From Lachnospiraceae bacterium (GTDB lineage Bacteria; Bacillota; Clostridia; Lachnospirales; Lachnospiraceae): a stretch of DNA of 39,819 bases. Within the stretch, counting starts at the first letter, position 1. Each line of letters opens with the position of its first letter. The stretch spans positions 1 through 39,819 of the forward strand of contig JAEEVO010000016.1 of NCBI GenBank assembly GCA_016290905.1, read 5' to 3'. The position numbers and the translations under genes were made by a program. This document shows positions 22,905 to 30,709 of the stretch, one piece after another. The notes beneath the pieces were generated by a model. It had not been told where the DNA came from, searched no databases, and saw nothing but the letters and a program-made list of their open reading frames with translations.

Positions 22905-24161
22905 TTACCTTATGTACTTCGGGTTCCAGATAACAGCAGTCTTCATCGGGGCGCTCTTGCTGTAAATCTTATTCTTGTATGCACCGATAGGGTCGGCTGC
23001 GAACTCATCCCTGTCTATCAACTCAACTATCTCGTTGTAACGGCTTTTTGCGAGAAGCTCGATAGCTTTCTCCATATGATCCTGACGGAAATTGATGGAG
23101 CCCATGATCAGATGGTTCTCAAATCCGAAGGGCATGGTGTCAAAGGTTATCTTCGGTCCCAGTGAAAAGCTGTTATATACGCCGTTGCAGCCAAGCACAC
23201 GATGCTCAAAAGCTATGCGGTGCTCAACATTGCTTCCGCTGACTCCGATGAACAACGTTGCCCTGCCGCCCATTTTCTCTATGATGGCTTTGGCAAGCTC
23301 CTCCTCCGAATCATATACGTTCTGCAGATATTCGGCCTGTGTGTTCCATCCGTTCTCTTTTGCAGCCTCACCGGCATGTTCTTTACTATATCCTTCATTT
23401 GCCTGACGGAGCGCAAACTTCACCTTGGGCGAATCCTCAGAGCTGCGTGCCACGAACAGCACCTTAGCATCCTTATGGTTCCTGCAGATCAGGTCGCCTA
23501 TGAACATCCCCGTCGTACCCAGTCCGAAGATGACAGTCCTGTCAAATACCTCTTCCTTTGCCTTAACTCTTGCCGTCTGCTCGTCGCATTTATATTTCTT
23601 CATTGCAACACGGAAATTGTGGGCACTTCCCAGGTCCTCCATCCTCTCCAGCTGAAACAGCATGCAGGCATACGGATCGGGAAATACCATCTTCTTTGCA
23701 AACTCGAGGTCGAGCTTTCCGTCCTTAACATAACCGTCCGGGATCTTAAGGAGCATGTCCGGGTTAAAATACTGCTTATCTGCAAAGAGTCCGTCAGCCT
23801 TGTCGCAGCCGTACTCAAAATAAGTCTCATCTTCGGTATATCTTGTGGGATCGTAACTGTCCCCTCCTCTGATGAGGACAATGGCGAAACGGTTCTCGTC
23901 CGGCACCCATACTATTCCCTCATGTCCGTTGATGAGCCTGTTCTCACCCTCGGGGAACTTAGCGGATAACCGGCCCTCGCTTCCCATATGCATGAGTTCG
24001 TTATCTGTCCCGCAAAAGCCTACAAGGACCGGTTCACACAATAACCCTTCCTTTAATTCCTCCCCGCGGAGACGCTGTCTCTTTACGTTCTTTATCTCGA
24101 CATCCCCGTATACCAGCGGTCTTTCCGGGTCATTCTGAAAATACGTTCCCTTGACTGTCAT
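22905..24161 (-). CDS. Medium-chain dehydrogenase, probable aldose 1-dehydrogenase
   Basis: The 418-residue protein has an MDR zinc motif GFCGTDNEL (about 49-57), followed by LINGHEG (about 76-82), and a Rossmann start FGLGTTGMFIGDLI. The CGTDxE pattern and the extended length recall archaeal glucose/galactose 1-dehydrogenases, which oxidise aldoses to lactones. With a downstream lactonase-type amidohydrolase and a mutarotase, an aldose dehydrogenase opening the pathway fits well. The C-terminal half (GSINFRQDHMEKAIELL) is intact. AGGAGG precedes the start at 24161. The substrate is inferred; the closest relatives may be annotated only as zinc-binding dehydrogenases. Confidence 0.75.
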   Translation of the reverse strand: MTVKGTYFQNDPERPLVYGDVEIKNVKRQRLRGEELKEGLLCEPVLVGFCGTDNELMHMGSEGRLSAKFPEGENRLINGHEGIVWVPDENRFAIVLIRGGDSYDPTRYTEDETYFEYGCDKADGLFADKQYFNPDMLLKIPDGYVKDGKLDLEFAKKMVFPDPYACMLFQLERMEDLGSAHNFRVAMKKYKCDEQTARVKAKEEVFDRTVIFGLGTTGMFIGDLICRNHKDAKVLFVARSSEDSPKVKFALRQANEGYSKEHAGEAAKENGWNTQAEYLQNVYDSEEELAKAIIEKMGGRATLFIGVSGSNVEHRIAFEHRVLGCNGVYNSFSLGPKITFDTMPFGFENHLIMGSINFRQDHMEKAIELLAKSRYNEIVELIDRDEFAADPIGAYKNKIYSKSAPMKTAVIWNPKYIR

Positions 24162-24217
24162 TCTTTCCTCCTCATCATGTCCTGATCCAAGACCATTTAT
24201 ATCTATATTTAGAAATA

Positions 24218-25027
24218 TTAATCTTCCTTTATCTCCACCGGCAGGCCGATGATAAATCTCGTGCCCTCTCCGACCTTACTCTCACATTCTATCGTGCCCT
24301 TATGCTTCTCGATGATAGCCTTTGCTATTGCAAGTCCAAGACCCGACCCCGATCTGTCCGATCCCGGCGTCCTCGAATCGGAAACCGTATAGGTTCTTAA
24401 GAAAACATACGGCAGCTTGTCTTCCGGGATCCCGCATCCGTTGTCCTCAACGGTTATGACAAAGCTCTTTCCGTCTGCACTTTTCCCGGCACCAAGCGTG
24501 ATAGTCGAGCCTTTCCCTGAATATCTTGCGGCATTTGAAAAAATATTGTCGAGAACACGGATGATCTCCTGGACATTTATCTTTACTACGCACTCGCTCT
24601 CCGGCTTAACATCCAGCCTCAGCACAAAATCATCATACTTTGAATCTATCTGAAGGTCATAGAAATACTCCTCGATAAGCGCTGCCGCATCAATCTCTTC
24701 CGGAACCGCCTCCGCCTTTGAAGCACCGATCCTGTACAGATAGTACATATCATTGATCAGGGACTCCAGGGTCTTTGCCCTTCTGTCGATAAGCTCCAGG
24801 GTCTTTATCATATCCTCGGGCGACGGATTCTGCTCACTGAAGGCCAGGTCCAGTGCACTCCTTATTGCAGTCATCGGAGCTCTGAGATCGTGAGAAATAT
24901 TGGCAAACATGATCTCCCGCTCTTCCTGCAGCTTTTTAAGGGCATTGTTCGCTTTTAACAGTTGCCTTGACAATTCTTCTATTGTATTGTTTTCTATTTC
25001 GGGAGAAACAAATTCCTTCATGCTCAT
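24218..25027 (-). CDS. Cytoplasmic sensor histidine kinase without sensor domain
   Basis: The 269-residue protein begins with a coiled-coil-like stretch (about 15-40). The HisKA box FANISHDLRAP follows with phospho-acceptor H46, then the HATPase domain with N-box IFSNAARYSGKG, G1 DNGCGIPED and G2 GSGLGLAIAK. No membrane segment, PAS or GAF domain precedes the kinase core, so input must come through another protein or the short coiled coil. It is 14 bases downstream of the response regulator. The start may be 25027 or, with better ribosome-site spacing, 25021. Confidence 0.93.
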   Translation of the reverse strand: MSMKEFVSPEIENNTIEELSRQLLKANNALKKLQEEREIMFANISHDLRAPMTAIRSALDLAFSEQNPSPEDMIKTLELIDRRAKTLESLINDMYYLYRIGASKAEAVPEEIDAAALIEEYFYDLQIDSKYDDFVLRLDVKPESECVVKINVQEIIRVLDNIFSNAARYSGKGSTITLGAGKSADGKSFVITVEDNGCGIPEDKLPYVFLRTYTVSDSRTPGSDRSGSGLGLAIAKAIIEKHKGTIECESKVGEGTRFIIGLPVEIKED

Positions 25028-25041
25028 CCACCCTATTATCC

Positions 25042-25767
25042 TTATTCAAAAACAAACGAGTAACCCTTTCCGTATCTTGACTCGATCATCTCCGCAAAAT
25101 CCGGATCCTCGCTGATCTTTTTTCTCACACGGCTTACAATGACCATGATGGCCTGTCTGTCAAAATCAAGATACGTTCCGAAAATCTGGGTACCGAGTTC
25201 CTTAAAGGTAACCGTTCTGTTCGGATTTTCAGCCATGTACGTAAATGCCGCATACTCCCTCTTGGTAAAGACATACTCTTTATCATCAAAAAATACCCGG
25301 TGGTTCAGCCGGTCTATCTTAAGCTTTCCGATAACCAGGAATTCCTCAGGCTCGGCCTGTGTTTTAATATCCTGTGCGTTTTTTCCCTCCGCCTTAACGG
25401 CAGTTTTGGCGACTCTTCTTAAGATGACCTCTATACGCACTTTCAGTTCCTTTAAGCTGTAGGGCTTTAATATATAATCATCCCCGCCCAGCATCAGGGC
25501 GTTAAGCTTATCATCCTCATTGCTTTTTCCTGTAAGGAATATTATCGGGACATCGGAAAACTTACGTATCTTACGGCAGACCTCAAAGCCGTCCATCTCC
25601 GGCATCATCACATCAAGGATGATGATATCGGCAGGATCGACCTTCATCTTCTCAATGCCCTCGGAAGGACTGTCCGTTCCGAACACTTGAAACCCGCAGC
25701 CTTCCAGATACTTCTTATTTATACCGATAACCTCGATATCGTCATCTATCATGATTATCTTTGCCAT
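25042..25767 (-). CDS. OmpR/PhoB-type response regulator
   Basis: The 241-residue protein has a receiver domain with the acidic pocket DDD (8-10), phospho-acceptor D52 in ILDVMMPEMDG, and K81 in FLTGKSNEDD. An extended linker (about 120-140) follows, then a winged-helix DNA-binding domain ending RYGKGYSFVFE. I start it at 25767, with AGGGG upstream; the ATG at 25782 has none. Adjacent kinase and regulator form a complete two-component pair. It may control the sugar-acid genes downstream, but no binding site can be shown. Confidence 0.95.
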   Translation of the reverse strand: MAKIIMIDDDIEVIGINKKYLEGCGFQVFGTDSPSEGIEKMKVDPADIIILDVMMPEMDGFEVCRKIRKFSDVPIIFLTGKSNEDDKLNALMLGGDDYILKPYSLKELKVRIEVILRRVAKTAVKAEGKNAQDIKTQAEPEEFLVIGKLKIDRLNHRVFFDDKEYVFTKREYAAFTYMAENPNRTVTFKELGTQIFGTYLDFDRQAIMVIVSRVRKKISEDPDFAEMIESRYGKGYSFVFE

Positions 25768-25783
25768 ACACACACCCCTCAAA

Positions 25784-25909
25784 ATCGAGTAGGCTGACTC
25801 CTACTCGATGCTACTGGCCACTTCGAGAGCAAGCTCTCTCAGTGACCGTTCACTCAGCCCTCAGTTTGCAAGCGAGCTTGCACTGAGGGCATTCGTTTAT
25901 CGCACAAAA
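25784..25909. repeat. Three-hairpin structured repeat, copy 2
   Basis: Hairpin 1 is ATCGAGTAGG (25784-25793) with 25800-25809. Hairpin 2 (25816-25847) is identical to copy 1. Hairpin 3 is GCCCTCAGT/ACTGAGGGC (25857-25865 and 25882-25890), closed by GCAAG, CGAG, CTTGC. The tail ATCGCACAAAA is shared. Stem 3 differs from copy 1 by four paired compensatory changes. Confidence 0.85.
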
Positions 25910-25931
25910 ACAGCCCCTTATATCCCGTCAA

Positions 25932-25965
25932 AAGCCCTGCCGAAGCATTGATATGCCGACAGGGC
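25932..25965 (-). terminator. Terminator after DUF6062 gene
   Basis: AAAGCCCTG and CAGGGCTTT, with inner GCAT/ATGC pairing, form a stem about 25 bases past the stop at 25986. On the minus strand a short TTTT follows the stem. Confidence 0.7.
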
Positions 25966-25985
25966 TTTCATTTCCGAATATATCT

Positions 25986-26708
25986 TTATAGCTGCAGCTC
26001 TATACTGTCAAGCTTCTTTATCGCCCTTACCAGAGCGTCTTTGGAGTTCTTCCACGGAGCATCCACATTTCTGTAATCAAACTTGTCAGTATACCACTCC
26101 ACATCATCGCATACTCTCTTCATATTCTCCAAGAAAAGAGTATCAAGCTTCTTGGTAAAATCCTTTAATGCATTTCCGCCCATATGTGAATCGGCGGCAT
26201 CATACAGAACCGCATAATGATTTACACAGAAGCCCTTTGACGAATCAAACTTCGTCTTAAATGCCGAATCCTTTTCGTACAGATAGAATACGGTATCAAT
26301 ATATCTTTCAAAAATGTTCTCTATCCTGTTGCAGATATAACAGCTCTTTCCGAGCTGTCTCATATATGCTGAAACCGCGGAGCCCTCCGTGTTTTTCTTA
26401 AACAGTCCGCCGCCCGAGCTCCTGCCCTTCTTCTGAGCCTTCTCGGTCTCCTTTATCAATGTCTGCATATGGGTATGCAGCATAAGTCCGAGCCCCAGAC
26501 GGTTCTGATTTCCGTACATCATCTCGACATGCTTTGCACAGAAGCCTACCTCATTTGTCTCCATGCGGACATCGTCCTCCATATAGGACGGTCCCATTGT
26601 AAACTCTATCGCATTTTTCTGCAGTGAAGCATACATCGAACAGATAGGGCACTCCGAATCCTCCGCAAAGGCGTCATTGACCGGAATGGCATATAATTGT
26701 TCATCCAT
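25986..26708 (-). CDS. DUF6062 family protein
   Basis: The 240-residue soluble protein has paired cysteine motifs: SECPICSMY (about 18-26), GFCAKHVEMM (about 54-63), CYICNRIENIF near 129-139 and FCVNHYAVL near 162-170. These look like metal-binding CxxC and CxxxH pairs, and the protein matches the DUF6062 layout. Function is unknown. It lies 43 bases after the DUF2225 gene, another cysteine-rich protein, and the two are probably cotranscribed. The start is followed by DEQLYAIPVNDAF; GGAGAA is upstream. A terminator follows it. Confidence 0.75.
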   Translation of the reverse strand: MDEQLYAIPVNDAFAEDSECPICSMYASLQKNAIEFTMGPSYMEDDVRMETNEVGFCAKHVEMMYGNQNRLGLGLMLHTHMQTLIKETEKAQKKGRSSGGGLFKKNTEGSAVSAYMRQLGKSCYICNRIENIFERYIDTVFYLYEKDSAFKTKFDSSKGFCVNHYAVLYDAADSHMGGNALKDFTKKLDTLFLENMKRVCDDVEWYTDKFDYRNVDAPWKNSKDALVRAIKKLDSIELQL

Positions 26709-26751
26709 AAAAATACTTTCTCCTTTAAAAAATTATAAGAAACGCCGGAGG

Positions 26752-27603
26752 TCACGCATTCTTGATTTCCTGAATAGCTTCCTTTATCTTTCTGGCTTTT
26801 TCCTTTATCCTATCATTGATGGCTCTGTTAAGCAGGATTCTTTCAACATATTTCATGGACTCCGGATACCTTCCTATCTCAAAGTTAAGCGCACTCATAA
26901 GATAAATGAAGGTACTGTCGTTCATCCCACATATGGGGAAGGCTTCCTTCATCAGGGCTTCTCCAAAACCTTCGGCCGCCTTGGTAAGATAATCATTCTC
27001 CTCATTGGAAAGCTGTTCGGTTATCTTGGCCTTCTCAGCCTCGTTAGTTATGTCAAGGCTTTCGGCCTTTCCTCTTGTAAGCCATCCGAGAGTCAGGCAC
27101 AGATATGCCCTCTCGCTTATCTTTCCATGCTTTACGATAGTATTTATCAGCGCAAGCTTACACCTTGCAATGGCGTCATCATAAGTATAGGTATCCCCGT
27201 CATATCTGAGCCCGGTAAAGTTCGAGCTGATGTTGTCCTTTATCATTCTCGACTGAGCCTGGGAAAGATGCGTAAACTCCTTTGTAAGAGCCGCATACCC
27301 GCATATGGGACACGCCGAGATGCTGTATTTTAACGTATCAAGTTCTTCGTACTTGGGCCTCAGATCCACATCCTGAGAAATCGGTTTCATCCTGTTTGGT
27401 CTTAACGACTTTTCTTTAAAACGGTGACCGCAGCATTCACATGTCACGTCCCTATCATAAAGGAAATCCTTTTCTTCTGCCTTTTTCTCGACAGGCTTAA
27501 CTTCGACCTCTTTCTTAGGCTTATCCTTTTTGTCATGAAAAAGATCCACATTGCTGAGATTCCCGAGTCCCATGGACTCCAGGCCCGATAATATATCTCC
27601 CAT
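26752..27603 (-). CDS. DUF2225 family zinc-ribbon protein
   Basis: The 283-residue protein has an N-terminal acidic/lysine-rich segment. Two CxxC pairs follow, DVTCECCGHRF (about 53-63) and SACPICGYAAL (about 95-105), which likely bind one zinc, then a helical TPR-like region (about 140-275). This is the DUF2225 arrangement; the biochemical role is not known. Its upstream gap holds a partial GTCATTCTGAGCG repeat. GAGAAAAATATG leads to the start at 27603. Confidence 0.8.
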   Translation of the reverse strand: MGDILSGLESMGLGNLSNVDLFHDKKDKPKKEVEVKPVEKKAEEKDFLYDRDVTCECCGHRFKEKSLRPNRMKPISQDVDLRPKYEELDTLKYSISACPICGYAALTKEFTHLSQAQSRMIKDNISSNFTGLRYDGDTYTYDDAIARCKLALINTIVKHGKISERAYLCLTLGWLTRGKAESLDITNEAEKAKITEQLSNEENDYLTKAAEGFGEALMKEAFPICGMNDSTFIYLMSALNFEIGRYPESMKYVERILLNRAINDRIKEKARKIKEAIQEIKNA

Positions 27604-27626
27604 ATTTTTCTCCTGCTCTGTTCCAA

Positions 27627-27683
27627 TGTCATTAAGATTCTTCGCTTCGCTCAGAATGACACCGATATGATACTCAGAATGAC
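27627..27683. repeat. GTCATTCTGAGCG-family partial repeat, copy 4
   Basis: Only the right half (AGATTCTTCGCTTCGCTCAGAATGACA) is present, joined directly to TGTCATTA. A second short end, CTCAGAATGACA, lies at 27672-27683. It looks like a deletion product of the full element. Confidence 0.8.
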
Positions 27684-27727
27684 ATCGATATAATACATTG
27701 ATATGTTCTGTGACACAAAGTTACCGG

Positions 27728-28444
27728 TTAAAAATATATATGATGATCGATGACGATATAACTCTTGCCCTGTTCCTCGCACTTCTTCTTGGACGACTCT
27801 ATGTGCCCGTTAAAGAACATGTAGGAATCCGGAACAACCTTTACTCCGCTTAGTGCCTTCTTAGCTTCGGTAATATTCTTCTGCATCTGTCTGTACTGCC
27901 ATTTGCCTTCATAATCATTCAGATTGTCGTAAATTGCCAAAGCCTTCTCAAGCGAACTGGGATTACCGTAGGCAGGCGTAAACTGAACGCACCATTTATT
28001 ATCGTAAACGACTTCTTTTATGGTGTTTACATGCTTCCAGTCCTTGGTATCCCGCATCCTGTTAAGTATTACGTTACCGACGGCTATACCGGCCTCCTCC
28101 GACATATCCGCTGCTTCACAGTAAATGATGGCGCTCATAAGCCTCAGATCTGCTTCTGTAAAGTTTTCGTTCCAGGTTAACGGAGTACTGTCTTCTATTT
28201 CGGTCTTGTTCTTGTCGTCTTTTGCGTCTTCCTCTTTTTTATCTATGATCTCTTTCTTAAGCTTTGAAACATAGGACTTTGACTTTTTCTTCAGCTTGTT
28301 CATGACCTTATCAAGCGAAGTCACCGGAGCTTCGGCAGCTCTTGCTGCGCTTACCTGAGCACTTCCCGAAAGACAGACAAAACCGGTCGCTGCCGCCAGA
28401 ACAACGGCAGCGATCATTAACACTTTGTAAAAAAACTTCTTCAA
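27728..28444 (-). CDS. Secreted SleB/CwlJ-like cell wall hydrolase
   Basis: The 238-residue protein has a signal sequence (KKFFYKVLMIAAVVLAAATG, about 2-21). A Lys-rich linker (about 45-85) follows, then a Hydrolase_2 domain starting EADLRLMSAIIYCEAADMS, with the family Glu, and GNVILNRM, WCVQFTPAYG and the YMFFNGH end. Members are spore-cortex or peptidoglycan-cleaving enzymes, and many Lachnospiraceae carry several not tied to sporulation. It ends the minus-strand purine group. No ribosome site of high quality is visible (AAAGAGGTATTG upstream). Confidence 0.87.
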   Translation of the reverse strand: MKKFFYKVLMIAAVVLAAATGFVCLSGSAQVSAARAAEAPVTSLDKVMNKLKKKSKSYVSKLKKEIIDKKEEDAKDDKNKTEIEDSTPLTWNENFTEADLRLMSAIIYCEAADMSEEAGIAVGNVILNRMRDTKDWKHVNTIKEVVYDNKWCVQFTPAYGNPSSLEKALAIYDNLNDYEGKWQYRQMQKNITEAKKALSGVKVVPDSYMFFNGHIESSKKKCEEQGKSYIVIDHHIYF

Positions 28445-28474
28445 ATCAATACCTCTTTAATCCATGCTCCCCGA

Positions 28475-29659
28475 TCAATGATGGAAAAGCCTCATTCCGG
28501 TAAAGCACATAACCATTCCGTACTCATTACACTTGTTGATGACGAGATCATCCCTAACCGATCCGCCGGGTTCTGCGATATATGTAACGCCGCTCTTCTT
28601 AGCCCTGTCGATATTGTCGCTGAACGGGAAAAAAGCGTCGCTTCCGAGTGCTATACCCGAGATAGTATCCAGATATGCCTGCTTCTCTTCCTTTGTAAGA
28701 GGTGCCGGACGTTTTGCGAAATACTGCTGCCAGTTGCTGTCGGCAACAACATCCTCGCCCTCGCCTGTGATGTACTGATCGATCACGTTATCCCTGTCGG
28801 GACGTCCCAGAGTATCAAGGAAAGGAAGCTCAAGTATCCTGTCCCACTGACGCAGCAGCCAGTTATCAGCCTTATTTCCCGCAAGCCTTGTACAATGAAC
28901 TCTTGACTGCTGTCCTGCGCCTACGCCGATAGCCTGCCCGTCCGCTGCGAAGCAAACGGAATTTGACTGGGTATACTTTAAGGTTATAAGGCTTATGATA
29001 AGGTTTGTCCTTGCATCATCGGGAAGATCCTTGTTCTCGGTAACAATATTGTTTAACAGTTCGTTGTCGATCTTGAAATTATTCCTGCCCTGTTCAAAGG
29101 TGATGCCGTATACCTGTTTCTTTTCCTGAACCTCGGGGATATAGTTTGCATCAATCTTTATTACATTGTATCCGCCCTTGCGCTTTGACTTTAATATCTC
29201 AAGAGCCTCGTCGGTATAGCCGGGAGCTATGATACCGTCGGAAACCTCACGCTTGATGATCTTTGCGGTAGTAACGTCGCAAACATCGCTCAATGCTATA
29301 AAATCACCGAAGGATGACATTCTGTCGGTACCCCTTGCCCTTGCATATGCGCATGCAAGCGGTGAATCATCAAGTCCCTCGATATCGTCAACAAACACTG
29401 CCTTCTTAAGCTTGTCGCTCAGCTTATTGCCTACTGCTGCGGATGTGGGGCTTACATGCTTAAAAGATGTCGCACAGCACTTGCCCGTGGCTTCCTTAAG
29501 TTCCTTAACAAGCTGCCAACTGTTAAACGCGTCAAGGAAATTGATGTATCCGGGACGTCCGTTCAAAATCTCAACGGGAAGATCTGCCCCGTTCTCCATG
29601 TAAATCTTTGCAGGCTTCTGATTGGGATTACAGCCGTATTTTAATTCAAACTCTTTCAT
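28475..29659 (-). CDS. purH: AICAR transformylase (stand-alone PurH transformylase)
   Basis: The 394-residue protein has the AICARFT catalytic pattern SFKHVSPTSAAVG (about 65-77), GAGQQSRVHCTRLAG and the PGGSVRDD end, but no N-terminal IMP-cyclohydrolase domain. Usual bifunctional PurH is over 500 residues. It formylates AICAR with 10-formyl-THF. The missing cyclase activity is provided by the PurO-type gene 33 bases upstream, so the last two steps of IMP synthesis are split between two proteins. AAAGGATAATAAA precedes the start. Confidence 0.9.
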   Translation of the reverse strand: MKEFELKYGCNPNQKPAKIYMENGADLPVEILNGRPGYINFLDAFNSWQLVKELKEATGKCCATSFKHVSPTSAAVGNKLSDKLKKAVFVDDIEGLDDSPLACAYARARGTDRMSSFGDFIALSDVCDVTTAKIIKREVSDGIIAPGYTDEALEILKSKRKGGYNVIKIDANYIPEVQEKKQVYGITFEQGRNNFKIDNELLNNIVTENKDLPDDARTNLIISLITLKYTQSNSVCFAADGQAIGVGAGQQSRVHCTRLAGNKADNWLLRQWDRILELPFLDTLGRPDRDNVIDQYITGEGEDVVADSNWQQYFAKRPAPLTKEEKQAYLDTISGIALGSDAFFPFSDNIDRAKKSGVTYIAEPGGSVRDDLVINKCNEYGMVMCFTGMRLFHH

Positions 29660-29692
29660 TTTATTATCCTTTCGCCATATATTCTGTCAAAA

Positions 29693-30460
29693 TCACTGGT
29701 TCTTGTTTATGATACGGGTCTCTTTCTCCCCGTTAAAAAGATCGATGTATGAAACATAGAGCGATACCTTGTTGTTCTCATCCAGTCCGTTCCAGATCGT
29801 ATCCTTGAACTCATCAATATCGTTGGGGATGAATACTCTCTCGGGCTCTCCGGTAAATGTAGGGATAGGATTGCCGTCATGATTGTAGGTATGAATGAAA
29901 TGTCCGAGGCCGCTTAATGCGGTATACGAGAAATTATATCTGTTGCAGGCCGTTCCCTCTGCGTCGGCACTCTTGCAGATATTCATCTTATATGTAAAAT
30001 CGTTTGCCTTGGTGAAGCTGAGCATCGCACTGATCCTGGGTGTGAAATTGGGTCCGTCGGGCTCAAAGTCACGTGTGGTAAGGCCTACCTCAAAGGCATA
30101 GCTTAAGTCAACAACCTGTATAGGGCTCTGAACGAAAACTCCGTCCCACTTCTCAAGCGCCTTATATACGGTATCCGTCTGATCTCCGTTTGTCACTATC
30201 ATGTAGTTCTTGTACTCGCGTACCGGAGAGTAGATAACAAGTGAAGGATCCTCAAGCTTTGAAGGATCGAAAGCCCTGATAATGATACCGTCGGGAGTCT
30301 CAACAAATACACGGTTTCTGGAATTAGTGCTTCTTCCCATGATAAAGTAAGCGGTTACGGCCTTCCTTCCGTCCTCACTCTTTCCAACAATGATGCCTCT
30401 TCCAACATAAGAATTTCCTTTTACCAGCTCATCAAATCTGGTTATGTCATAAATGCCCAT
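29693..30460 (-). CDS. purO: IMP cyclohydrolase, PurO-type
   Basis: The 255-residue protein aligns by eye with the PF07826 IMP cyclohydrolase fold: GNSYVGRGIIVG (about 14-25), YFIMGRSTNSRNRVF (about 37-51), VIYSPVRE, and GDQTDT in the middle. It closes FAICAR to IMP, completing de novo purine synthesis with the downstream AICAR transformylase. PurO was first described in archaea and also occurs in some Clostridia. I start it at 30460, with AAAGGGACGAGG upstream. A longer frame to 30514 adds 18 basic residues with no ribosome site. A good promoter lies at 30505-30533. Confidence 0.88.
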   Translation of the reverse strand: MGIYDITRFDELVKGNSYVGRGIIVGKSEDGRKAVTAYFIMGRSTNSRNRVFVETPDGIIIRAFDPSKLEDPSLVIYSPVREYKNYMIVTNGDQTDTVYKALEKWDGVFVQSPIQVVDLSYAFEVGLTTRDFEPDGPNFTPRISAMLSFTKANDFTYKMNICKSADAEGTACNRYNFSYTALSGLGHFIHTYNHDGNPIPTFTGEPERVFIPNDIDEFKDTIWNGLDENNKVSLYVSYIDLFNGEKETRIINKNQ

Positions 30461-30504
30461 GCCTCGTCCCTTTCTATATATATAGTTTTTTAGAATCACT
30501 CTAT

Positions 30505-30533
30505 ATTTTACCAAGATATACGAAATAAATCAA
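30505..30533 (-). promoter_or_regulatory. Promoter for purO-purH
   Basis: On the minus strand TTGATT (30528-30533) and TAAAAT (30505-30510) are spaced by 17 bases, about 45 bases before the purO start. No PurR box or guanine riboswitch is visible. Confidence 0.65.
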
Positions 30534-30555
30534 GTGAATTTTTTTGGTTCCTTTA

Positions 30556-30583
30556 TTGCAAAAAAACTCAATTTGAGTATAAT
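30556..30583 (+). promoter_or_regulatory. Promoter for alanine racemase
   Basis: TTGCAA (30556-30561) and TATAAT (30578-30583) are spaced by 16 bases. The spacer contains a small inverted repeat ACTCA...TGAGT. The leader to 30710 carries a half repeat. Confidence 0.65.
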
Positions 30584-30600
30584 AATCTGTGAGTCAGGCG

Positions 30601-30630
30601 TAAAGATTCTTCGCTTCGCTCAGAATGACA
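30601..30630. repeat. GTCATTCTGAGCG-family half repeat, copy 5, in alr leader
   Basis: TAAAGATTCTTCGCTTCGCT and CAGAATGACA form only the right half of the full element, about 20 bases after the predicted transcription start of alr. Confidence 0.85.
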
Positions 30631-30709
30631 CAAAATTACCGGCATTGCACGATCTGACATCGATAATGTCAAAACCGACAAACGATACCGGAACCGACGG
30701 AGGCAGATA

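Noticed and set aside
30461-30709. Purine or guanine riboswitch before purO or alr
   Set aside because: No conserved purine-aptamer loop sequences or paired stems were seen; only promoters and a half repeat.
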